Source: an uncultured Flammeovirgaceae bacterium (GTDB lineage: Bacteria; Bacteroidota; Bacteroidia; Cytophagales; Cyclobacteriaceae). Taken from it: a stretch of 18,077 nt of DNA. Positions 1 through 6,042 of the stretch are shown here, piece by piece. The position numbers were made by a program, and so were the translations under genes. Location: contig CAKZPJ010000456.1 in NCBI GenBank assembly GCA_937138955.1, forward strand, positions 1-18,077, read 5' to 3'. Position 1 is the first letter of the stretch. The number at the start of each line of letters is the position of its first letter. The notes under the pieces were generated by a model. It worked only from the letters and a program-made list of their open reading frames with translations, made no database searches and was not told the origin of the DNA.

Positions 1-72
1 CTATTTTTATTAGCTAATGTACGAGCAACGGTATGCCGTAGAGCGGCAGGATAGCTACCGTACTCTATTTAG

Positions 73-564
73 AAGGAAGGCGTTCTGGAAGCAGTGAGAT
101 TTTGCAACGTAGCATCTTATCCCATTCTTGACACATTGACTACTGGATTGGATGCTGAATTCAAACGCGCTTCGCTGCGGCTCAGAAATCCTCAGGATGC
201 GCCAACAGATACGGAAAGGAAAATTCTGGAGCAGTATCAATCACAGTTGAATAGTAGCGAAGAGCTTTTACCCGTGGTGGAAGTGCTGGACGAACAGCAG
301 ATACTAAACGTCAAACCCATTGTGATGAACAATCCGTTGTGCCTTAACTGTCACGGTACGGTGGGAACTTAGATTAGTGATGAAACGAATGCTTTGCTCA
401 AAAGTCTGTATCCGGAGGATAATGCTACCGGGCACCAGTTAGGCGATTTGCGGGGAATATGGAGTATTACGTTTTTTCGAGAGGATATCGTTGCCTATCA
501 AAATCAGCCGCGAAATCAGCCGTTATTTCCAGCCCAGAAAAAAGCTTCTCAGCAGTACGAGTAA
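73..564 (+). pseudogene. DUF3365-like c-type heme protein, broken by in-frame stop codons
   Basis: One reading frame gives a continuous resemblance to the DUF3365 (Tll0287-like) heme domain. An early FCN segment is followed by an RLRNPQDAPTDTER stretch, then a c-type heme attachment motif CLNCH near 343-357, and after it the usual tail YPEDNATGHQLGDLRG. A TAG at 370-372 splits this domain directly after the heme motif, and another TAG at 70-72 cuts it off upstream, where the expected signal peptide cannot be recognised in any frame. The GTG at 94 is therefore not a credible start. The family is exported and senses or carries heme in the periplasm. The last 42 bases converge on and overlap the opposite-strand membrane protein gene. 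I read this as a pseudogene; sequencing error at the stops is the alternative. Confidence 0.72.
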
Positions 565-858
565 CAGTCCCGCGCCAAACAGAATGCCGAAAATAGTTTT
601 GTTGTGCTTGGCTAACCACTGTGGTAAATAAATATCAAAGTTATCAGGCTGCTCCTCCGTATACCGGGCAGCCACATCGGAAAAGGGACAACTCCATCGA
701 TTTACCAGTAGCACTCCCGTTTCCAGCGCTACTAGCCCAACGGCAATCCAGACGCTTCCTCGTTTTTCGCCGGTGATCCCGACGTACAGCACGTAAAATA
801 TGGCGGTAACCATGATCCCCCAAACCAGGGTATGAATTACTTTAATCGTGCGTAACAT
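523..858 (-). CDS. Small three-helix inner-membrane protein, function unknown
   Basis: This is a 111-residue protein with hydrophobic segments at about residues 7-26, 34-50 and 86-106. The loop between helices 2 and 3 carries the pattern NRWSCPFSDVAARYTEE followed by DNFDIYLPQWLAKHNK, which suggests a conserved family rather than random hydrophobic sequence. I recall similar small membrane proteins in Bacteroidota but cannot name a function. The ATG at 858 is chosen because it starts MLRTIKVIHTLVW, directly at the first helix; the longer reading frame starts at a TTG with no support. It begins one base after the stop of the disrupted four-helix gene, so the two were co-translated members of the phosphoribosyltransferase operon. 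It appears intact. Confidence 0.7.
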   Translation of the reverse strand: MLRTIKVIHTLVWGIMVTAIFYVLYVGITGEKRGSVWIAVGLVALETGVLLVNRWSCPFSDVAARYTEEQPDNFDIYLPQWLAKHNKTIFGILFGAGLLLVLLRSFFLGWK

Positions 859-859
859 A

Positions 860-1246
860 TTATTGAAACCAAATGATTGCGGACAATGCAAATACTAATA
901 TCCCTAGTGCTAAGTAAAAGGCATCGATGTTATCGGCTCCGGAATTGCCCCGGTTCAGTATACGTACCTCCACCAGGATAAATCCGGTAATCATCACTCC
1001 GGCCACCATTGAAACAGCCAAGTAGCTTGAACGTAAAGTACAGAATGGTGGCGGCTAGTGAACTTCCCCTCCTCTCCCAATGACCAGAATGAACGCTGGA
1101 ATAGTATAGTTCTTAAAGGGCGTGATGTGCAGCCACTCCAAAGGGAATTTATCCAAACCTACTAAAATAGCCACCCCTCCGCCAATAGCAGTAAGCGCGA
1201 TAAATGCGGTAACGATTCCGATAGTTAGGGGCAATATGCTTTCCAT
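860..1246 (-). pseudogene. Four-helix membrane protein with two offsetting frameshifts
   Basis: The first frame gives MESILPLTIGIVTAFIALTA and continues through an FPLEWL...TPFKNYTIPAFIL segment, but stops at 1055-1057 after the non-native tail RGGEVH. Shifting frame at the GGGG run (about 1066-1069) restores GSSLAATILYFTFKLL. A second shift at about 1018-1021 returns to the original frame and gives AVSMVAGVMITGFILVEV, then two more hydrophobic stretches and a TAA at 860-862. A loss of one G followed by a gain of one G, about 50 bp apart, would explain both. Repaired, the protein is about 128 residues with four membrane segments. It lies 21 bp after the phosphoribosyltransferase and one base before the next membrane gene, so it is an operon member. 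Homopolymer sequencing error cannot be excluded. Confidence 0.7.
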
Positions 1247-1267
1247 AGGTAGTAATAGATGAAGTTA

Positions 1268-1888
1268 TTAATCAGAACGAAGTAGATCGATCACTTCTTG
1301 ATCACTCACTTGTCCAAAATCTTGATAATACTGTCCTACGGCTCCGAAAGACTTAGGAGTAGCCAAACAGAGGAGCTGATCGGCTTTGCGAGCGGCCTTT
1401 CGGTAAGCCTCCCCTGAGGCTACGGGAATGGCCACAATGATTTGCTTAGCCCCCTGACCTCGAACCAAATCAATTGCTCCTAGCATGGTGCTTCCAGTAG
1501 CCATACCATCGTCCACCAAAAGCACAGTCTTTTTCTTAGGATCAATCGGTTCTCGTCCGCGCTGATACACCTCGTATTTTTGCTGAATCTCTCGTTGAAG
1601 ACGGGCGACTTCGGTTGTCACGTAGTCTTCCGGAAGAAGCTCATGCTTATTGATGACGTATCCAGTAGCACTGGCTGAACCGACTGCATACTCCGGATTC
1701 AACGGGTGACCTATTTTTTTGACGATCACAATGTTCAACGGCCAGAGTAAATAATCAGCAATATATCGCCCTAAAGGCACTCCGCCGCGGGGTAAAGCCA
1801 GCACTACGCTATCTTTTTGCGAGCGATATGAATGTAGCAAACTAAGCAATTGCCGGGCGGCATCTTCTCGGTTTAGAAATTTGTCCAT
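1268..1888 (-). CDS. Phosphoribosyltransferase family protein (type I PRTase fold)
   Basis: This 206-residue protein has the type I phosphoribosyltransferase fold. The PRPP-binding loop VLLVDDGMATGSTM is at residues 122-135, a PRGG motif at 33-36 and an NPEYAVGSAS stretch at 64-73. These match the stand-alone PRTase-domain proteins (COG1926-like) often found near stress genes. The exact base or other substrate is unknown. The length is normal for the family and the frame is intact. The ATG at 1888 is the natural start, just before the conserved amphipathic helix. The gene leads a minus-strand operon with two membrane proteins. It is divergent from the truncated PRPP synthetase, so enzyme and substrate maker were probably co-regulated. 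An FNR-type palindrome (1951-1964) is centred about 70 bp upstream of the start, a spacing compatible with activation of a promoter giving a short leader. Confidence 0.88.
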   Translation of the reverse strand: MDKFLNREDAARQLLSLLHSYRSQKDSVVLALPRGGVPLGRYIADYLLWPLNIVIVKKIGHPLNPEYAVGSASATGYVINKHELLPEDYVTTEVARLQREIQQKYEVYQRGREPIDPKKKTVLLVDDGMATGSTMLGAIDLVRGQGAKQIIVAIPVASGEAYRKAARKADQLLCLATPKSFGAVGQYYQDFGQVSDQEVIDLLRSD

Positions 1889-1950
1889 CTTCCCTTCTTC
1901 GAGGTGAGCATTATTAAGGGTAAAGTAACAGGCTTTAGTAATCCCTTCCT

Positions 1951-1964
1951 ATGATTTTGATCAC
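1951..1964. promoter_or_regulatory. FNR/CRP-type palindrome, site A
   Basis: ATGATTTTGATCAC carries the core TGAT-N4-ATCA. It lies in the 103-bp divergent gap between the phosphoribosyltransferase and the PRPP synthetase remnant. The arrangement matches the half-site spacing of Crp/Fnr family operators (E. coli FNR: TTGAT-N4-ATCAA). If it acts as a class II site, centred 41.5 bp before the start point, transcription of the minus-strand operon would begin near 1916, leaving a 28-nt leader. The same core recurs at three other intergenic places in this window. Binding by an Fnr-like protein is inferred. Confidence 0.55.
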
Positions 1965-1991
1965 TGCATTCCAGAAGAAAGCCTATTAGGT

Positions 1992-2387
1992 TTGGTCTCA
2001 AACAATAAAATAACGGATGTCAGCAACCTAAGACTCTTCGCTTCGAATGATTACCATGCTATGGGAGATAGTATTACCCGGCATTTTGGAATTGCCCTAA
2101 GTGCTCACGAAGAGCGCGATTTCGAGGATGGTGAGCATAAATGCCACCCTTTGGTTAGTGTACGCGGAGCCGATGTGTACGTAGTGCAGTCGTTTTACCA
2201 CGACCAGCAGTATAGTGTGAACGATAAGCTGTGTCGCTTTTTGTTTTTTTTAGGAGCGCTGCGTGATGTATCAGCCCATCGTATTACCGCCATCATACCC
2301 TACCTCTGCTACGCCCGAAAGGATCGTAAAACCAAAATTCGTGATCCGGTAACTACGGTAAAACGCCAGGAGTACAGGCTGGGGTAA
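1992..2387 (+). pseudogene. Ribose-phosphate pyrophosphokinase, C-terminal 60% deleted
   Basis: Residues about 12-122 match the N-terminal domain of PRPP synthetase (ribose 5-phosphate + ATP to PRPP + AMP). They include [16 protein letters not shown], the [10 protein letters not shown] segment, [13 protein letters not shown], and the [22 protein letters not shown] stretch that contains the ATP-binding flexible region. After TT at about 2357 the similarity ends abruptly, and nine unrelated residues lead to a TAA. A full enzyme is about 300-320 residues, so the second domain with the PRPP-binding loop is gone and the product cannot be active. No ATG precedes the conserved region; TTG at 1992 is the only plausible start. 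The 3' end runs directly into the tail of a broken kinase gene on the other strand, which marks a deletion junction. Confidence 0.82.
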
Positions 2388-2783
2388 TTCTTCGGAAACG
2401 ATATAATGCTTAATTGCCTGATCGAGCATATTCTCTTCAGCCAGGCCCATCATTTTCACTAAATAATCAACTATACAGCCCTCGTTGCCTATGTTCAAGA
2501 CACCGGAATTATCCACGACTAATGGTACCAAACCTACATAAACTGATTCGGCCAATCGGCGAATGAGGCGTACTTCTTCCCGATAGCTTTTTGCTCGAGC
2601 CTCCAGCGTACTATAGTTTAGGATGACGTGTCTTACTGGCTTCTTAAGTTTATAAGCGTGCTGATCATTGAGAAATACCCACGACATGTGGGTTTCATGA
2701 ATCGTCACTTGGCTAGGGCACTCGGGATATACGCTGGGTTGGCTGAGAAAGTCGACTTTTTCCTCTAGCGAATATTGAAGCAT
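2271..2783 (-). pseudogene. COG2187-type kinase/AAA protein, N-terminal fragment only
   Basis: From the ATG at 2783 the product begins MLQYSLEEKVDFL. It then shows the family pattern IHETHMSWVFLND..AYKLKKPV, an R/E-rich helix ending EEVRLIRRLAESVYVGLVPL, and DYLVKMMGL. This is the N-terminal aminoglycoside-phosphotransferase-like part of the bifunctional proteins (COG2187 + COG0645, roughly 500 residues) that often sit beside PRPP synthetase and stress genes. Similarity stops at about residue 140. From about 2360 down to the stop at 2271 the frame is simply the antisense of the PRPP synthetase, so those residues are not native. The ATPase half is missing. A longer TTG-started version (to 2906) overlaps a separate small reading frame and is not credible. 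The fragment is almost certainly non-functional. Confidence 0.75.
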
Positions 2784-2797
2784 AAAAATTATTGTTT

Positions 2798-2881
2798 TTA
2801 TTGCTCTTGCATCATATAAACCACCATGATAATAATCAGTAGAATAATCATTAGAAAAAGTATGCGAAGGAATTGTTTCAT
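2798..2881 (-). CDS. Possible 27-residue single-pass membrane peptide
   Basis: An ATG at 2881 opens a 27-codon frame that reads MKQFLRILFLMIILL, continues as an unbroken run of I, L, V and M to about residue 24, and ends QEQ before TAA at 2798-2800. A positively charged start followed by one transmembrane helix and a short polar tail is the classic build of small inner-membrane peptides. It lies 14 bp before the kinase fragment and about 75 bp after the FNR-type palindrome, so it would be the first cistron of that unit. Support is only composition and position. A chance frame in AT-rich leader DNA is the main alternative. I do not recognise a family. Confidence 0.4.
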   Translation of the reverse strand: MKQFLRILFLMIILLIIIMVVYMMQEQ

Positions 2882-2954
2882 AACAGATGGAGATTATCTG
2901 ACTCAAGCTACTATTACCTTTGTCTTACTACAATGCATTAGGTCATGCTAGATG

Positions 2955-2968
2955 GTGATCTGAATCAT
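2955..2968. promoter_or_regulatory. FNR/CRP-type palindrome, site B
   Basis: GTGATCTGAATCAT contains TGAT-N4-ATCA and is followed by CGG, as is site D (site C is followed by CG). It is upstream of the minus-strand small peptide and kinase fragment. A class II placement would put the start of transcription near 2920, about 39 nt before the small-peptide ATG. An Fnr-like regulator is inferred from sequence alone. Confidence 0.5.
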
Positions 2969-3116
2969 CGGTCGGGCGAAGAGTGTTTGCTATTCGCGAA
3001 CGCACTGAACTCATTAAATAACAATATTGTACTGAGGGTTATCATGTGTTGATTAGGGAGAGTATGACCTCTACTTAATTCCATCTTGCTAGTAGCAGCC
3101 ACCCGATGTATTACTT

Positions 3117-3131
3117 TATAAGCGGCTTATA
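3117..3131. repeat. 15-bp palindrome
   Basis: TATAAGC-G-GCTTATA forms two perfect 7-bp arms around one central base. It sits 15 bp before a longer palindrome in a gene-free region. It may be an operator or part of a structured RNA end; no function can be assigned. Confidence 0.5.
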
Positions 3132-3145
3132 GGATAGGTTTCACT

Positions 3146-3177
3146 ATGCCTTATTGACGTTAACGACGGTAAGGCAT
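3146..3177. repeat. 32-bp imperfect palindrome
   Basis: Outer arms ATGCCTTA and TAAGGCAT (8 bp each) share their exact centre (3161.5) with an inner self-complementary CGTTAACG. Only the intermediate positions are imperfect: two G-T wobbles and one A-A mismatch. A common centre for both levels suggests a real two-fold symmetric site or a cruciform or hairpin. There is no T-run on either side, so it does not look like a second terminator. Confidence 0.5.
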
Positions 3178-3183
3178 CATGAG

Positions 3184-3216
3184 AAAGCCCTACATTTCTC
3201 CAGAGCGTAGGGCTTT
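3184..3216 (-). terminator. Hairpin terminator of the cysteine protease gene
   Basis: AAAGCCCTAC pairs perfectly with GTAGGGCTTT (10 bp) around a 13-nt loop. It lies 22 bp past the protease stop codon. The better T-run (five Ts) is on the plus-strand side, so it may be bidirectional, but position argues that it ends the minus-strand protease message. Confidence 0.72.
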
Positions 3217-3238
3217 TTGAGTGAATGAGGGGGTTAGA

Positions 3239-5875
3239 TTATTCCACTACAACCCGCTTCATCTCTACCATCTGAGGGCTGATGAGTTTTAGGTAATAAG
3301 TGCCTTGTCCGAAAGCTTGTAGGTTTACGACCTCTTTGGTTGCCGATGATAAAGGCTGGGATAAAAGTATATTACCGACCCGGTCCAGCACATGAAGCTG
3401 TAAAGCGTTGGGATTATGCACCACCTGTACTTCCCCTTTAGTAGGTATTGGATAGACCTGAAAGGCTACCGAAGAACTACTACTGGTGTTCCATACTACC
3501 TCAAAATCAGTAGTTAGAATCTGACCTCGTTGGTTTTGGGAAAAAGGAGTGACGGTGAGGGTGTAGTTACCCGTTCCCCAACGTTGACCAAAGTAGCTTC
3601 CTTCGGTATCATCTCCGTACAAGGCGTAGGGTGGCTTTCCCTCGCGCTGGGAGTGCGCAATAGTAGGTCCGGAGAGTTCAAAGCGAACAAAGTTCATTGT
3701 CTCGGGAGAGGTGTTAGCTCGCACCGAAAAAGGAACATTACCTGTTTCAGCGAGATTGATAACGTCTCCGTTTTGCAGTTCTTGAATATCCTGATTGATG
3801 TGGGCATTCACCAATGTGAGGCTCGCTACCTGAAGTTCGTCTACCACCTGGAAAGTGATGAATATTGGAGTGCCTCGCTGAGTTTGACTGAAGGGTATAA
3901 CGGTTAATGAGTACTGCCCGGCAGGTAAGAACTCACCGTAGTAATCACCCTGCATATCATCACCAAATAGCGTGTAAGGTAGCTTACGCTCACGCTGCGA
4001 GTGGATTGAAGGACCAGTGAGTTCAAATTCCACCTGGTTAACTGTTTCGGGGTAGGTATTAGCTTGTACCGAGAAAGAAGTATAATCTGTAGAGTAAAGG
4101 GAAATAATATCCCGGTCTTTAAGCTCTTGAATACTTTGATCGGTTTCAGCATCTACCAAAATTAGGCTTTTTATTGATAGTTTGTCTACAACTTGAAAAG
4201 TGATGGATAGCGGAGTGCCTCGTTGCGTTCGAGTGAAAGGTGTGGCCGTCAGAGTATACTCACCAGCAGGGAAAAGCTCACCGTAGTAGTCACCTCCCTC
4301 TTCATCTCCAAATAAAGCATAGGGCAGTTTTCGTTCGTTCTGCGAATGGGTTAGTGAGCCTGTGAGTTCAAACTCTACTCGGTTGACCTCTGAGGGGGAT
4401 GTATTTGCTCGAACCGTGAATTCGATATTACCAGTCTCGGCTAAATTGACCACATCACCATTCCGTAGCTCTCGGATATCTAGGTTCGTCTCAGTATTCA
4501 CCAACGTTAGGCTTTCTACCTCCAATGATTTGCTTTGGGGTACAGTATAAGCCTTAATGGTAAGATCCGCTACGTAAGAAGTACCTTTACCCATAGCTAT
4601 CCAGGATTCCCCATCGTGACTTATCCAACATTTGTTGGTTTCTACTGGAGCCTTGTAATCTGATGGGATTGGGTAATTAAACTGAGGGGTCTGGTACTTC
4701 ACTTTTACAAAAAAATCATCCCCAGCCTCAATATCGATAGGAGTAGGTAAATCAAAGGTGTAATAACCAGGTAAGTCATAACTCTGATTATATAGGCTTC
4801 CCAATAAAATATTATTAAACTCATCGTATATTTCAATATTGATAGTTCCACGAGAGGCCATAACAAACGTGCCAACCCTCGTAATGGTTTGATCTGAGCT
4901 AGCCTCAAATTTAGTCAAGCCGTAACCACTATCCTGGCCTAATCCCCAGTTTCGTGTTAACCCAGCCTTATCATAATAATAGATTTGCGCCCCTGGTTCA
5001 CGCTCTATTCCGTTTTCAAAGACAGTATGAATACTTAATCTTGGTTGCTGGTAAGCTATATAAAAATATCCCTCTTCGCCCCAGAAACGCCCCCAACTAT
5101 TTTTAGCAATCCACGCTCCTTTTCCACCTTTGGTAGGTTTATTATCATCCCAGCCAATGATCGCTACACAGTGATAATTATCAATAGCCGAGCCAAAGTA
5201 TGTATAATCATCTCGATTATAATTACTCCATCCCCAAGGCATGTTGATAGCAATGCCGCCAATATTGGTGATCGTCTGCTTAATTAAGTCTGCATCTGGT
5301 GGTAGATAGCGGACATTGGCAACGTAGGCTGGGGAAGGAAGCTCAATAGGGCAATCACCTTCTGTTCTAGCGGTGTAGGGATCATCTTCTTCGCTTACTG
5401 GGCCTTCACCTGTTGCTAAATACGCAACAACGGTACTAATCCACCCGCCCACGCAAGCACTGGTATTAGTGCCGCATTGCATTACGTTATCCTCTGACAA
5501 ATCGAGAGTGCCAAATCCCCGAGTTAGCAAACTAGATTCAAGAGCACCGAAGGTACCAAATACCCAGCAGCTCCCGCATGCCCCTTGGTTTTTAACTGAA
5601 GTAACCCGGCCTTCTTCACGTAGATCGAAACGGGAGGGGAAAGCCTGAGGTGCTCTTGTCTTTGTCTGGTAGTAGGCATCAAAGTTAGGTAATATCGGTT
5701 CGGGAATACCTCCAAACCATAAGCTATCTTGAGAGGGTGGAAGGATCCTTTGATCTACCATTTTTAGGTATCTAAGATATTCTGGATTTAGTGGGCCTAC
5801 CTCAGGTTCGATTTGGGCAACAGCCCCGGAGACCGTTAACCCTATCAGCCATAAGAATGTGAGTAATCGTTTCAT
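3239..5875 (-). CDS. Secreted papain-family (C1A) cysteine protease with T9SS sorting domain
   Basis: This is an 878-residue exported protease. Starting at the ATG at 5875 gives a clean signal peptide (KRLLTFLWLIGLTVSGAVA, cut before Q). The peptidase C1 domain spans about 78-290. The oxyanion Q97 and nucleophile C103 lie in VKNQGACGSCWVFG, the catalytic histidine H235 in DNYHCVAIIGWDD, and the catalytic asparagine N259 in AKNSWGRFWGEEGYFYIAY, so all catalytic residues are present. A lectin-like beta domain found after such proteases follows (about 296-443). Next come three repeats of exactly 115 residues (from about 455 to 794) and a C-terminal T9SS type A sorting domain opening with FQVYPIPTKGEV. 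No standard I29 propeptide is visible; a short region of about 60 residues precedes the catalytic domain. The protein should be exported by Sec, then carried over the outer membrane by T9SS and released or anchored there. It is a single gene with its own terminator. Confidence 0.92.
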   Translation of the reverse strand: MKRLLTFLWLIGLTVSGAVAQIEPEVGPLNPEYLRYLKMVDQRILPPSQDSLWFGGIPEPILPNFDAYYQTKTRAPQAFPSRFDLREEGRVTSVKNQGACGSCWVFGTFGALESSLLTRGFGTLDLSEDNVMQCGTNTSACVGGWISTVVAYLATGEGPVSEEDDPYTARTEGDCPIELPSPAYVANVRYLPPDADLIKQTITNIGGIAINMPWGWSNYNRDDYTYFGSAIDNYHCVAIIGWDDNKPTKGGKGAWIAKNSWGRFWGEEGYFYIAYQQPRLSIHTVFENGIEREPGAQIYYYDKAGLTRNWGLGQDSGYGLTKFEASSDQTITRVGTFVMASRGTINIEIYDEFNNILLGSLYNQSYDLPGYYTFDLPTPIDIEAGDDFFVKVKYQTPQFNYPIPSDYKAPVETNKCWISHDGESWIAMGKGTSYVADLTIKAYTVPQSKSLEVESLTLVNTETNLDIRELRNGDVVNLAETGNIEFTVRANTSPSEVNRVEFELTGSLTHSQNERKLPYALFGDEEGGDYYGELFPAGEYTLTATPFTRTQRGTPLSITFQVVDKLSIKSLILVDAETDQSIQELKDRDIISLYSTDYTSFSVQANTYPETVNQVEFELTGPSIHSQRERKLPYTLFGDDMQGDYYGEFLPAGQYSLTVIPFSQTQRGTPIFITFQVVDELQVASLTLVNAHINQDIQELQNGDVINLAETGNVPFSVRANTSPETMNFVRFELSGPTIAHSQREGKPPYALYGDDTEGSYFGQRWGTGNYTLTVTPFSQNQRGQILTTDFEVVWNTSSSSSVAFQVYPIPTKGEVQVVHNPNALQLHVLDRVGNILLSQPLSSATKEVVNLQAFGQGTYYLKLISPQMVEMKRVVVE
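3494..4513 (-). repeat. Three tandem 345-bp repeats inside the protease gene
   Basis: Each 115-codon unit begins with S-L-x-L-V (SLTLVNTET, SLILVDAET, SLTLVNAHI). It includes a segment like NGDVVNLAETGN, a VEFELTG strand, HSQ.ER.LPYALFGDD, a YYGE...AGEYTLT stretch and ends with RGTP..ITFQVVD. Units start at 4513, 4168 and 3823, an exact 115-residue spacing. The pattern suggests beta-sandwich (Ig-like) stalk or carbohydrate-contact domains that arose by in-frame duplication. The middle unit has diverged most at its second strand (DRDIISLYSTD). Confidence 0.85.
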
Positions 5876-5991
5876 AAGAATTGTATTTAGGTTGTAGATC
5901 ACCTTGTATGAATCTATAAAGAAGGGAAATCGAAGAAATTCTTCACTATTATGCGAACTCTAGTCTGTGAGTTTTCCCTATATCATCAGTG

Positions 5992-6029
5992 ATAAAAAGA
6001 CGAGGTGTAACATTATTCACACCTCGTCT
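5992..6029 (-). terminator. Strong intrinsic terminator of the LamG-propeller gene
   Basis: AGACGAGGTGT and ACACCTCGTCT form a perfect 11-bp stem around a 10-nt loop. On the minus strand the stem is followed at once by TTTTTATC. It lies 13 bp after the stop codon at 6043. This is a textbook rho-independent terminator that separates the two secreted-protein genes. Confidence 0.88.
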
Positions 6030-6042
6030 ATAGTACACTTTG

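Larger units (their letters stand above)
2969..3238. other. Gene-free intergenic stretch with palindromes
   Basis: No credible reading frame was found between the FNR-type site B and the stop of the cysteine protease gene. The segment holds a 15-bp odd palindrome (3117-3131), a 32-bp imperfect palindrome (3146-3177) and a terminator hairpin (3184-3216). Transcription from both sides points away from site B or ends at the terminator, so this is the boundary between the decaying stress block and the secreted-protein block. Confidence 0.5.

Noticed and set aside
370..372. Stop codon recoding or read-through after the heme motif
   Set aside because: Another in-frame stop lies upstream, neighbouring genes are also broken, and all intact genes use the standard code.
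1916..1947. Imperfect hairpin (AAGGG TAAAG ... CTTTA ... CCCTT) before the phosphoribosyltransferase
   Set aside because: It needs a 5-nt bulge and the arms are AT-rich, so it is too weak to call a leader element.
2827..2838. TGAT-N4-ATCA core near the kinase start
   Set aside because: It falls inside the AT-rich small-peptide frame, its spacer and flanks differ from the other sites, and site B already lies upstream.
5172..5183. TGAT-N4-ATCA core inside the protease gene
   Set aside because: It lies in coding sequence with no promoter role in sight and lacks the CGA/CGG flank of the intergenic sites. It shows that the short core alone also occurs by chance.
5981..5994. TATCA-N4-TGATA palindrome beside the terminator
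   Set aside because: It is in the opposite orientation to the FNR-type core and overlaps the terminator T-run, so it is probably incidental.
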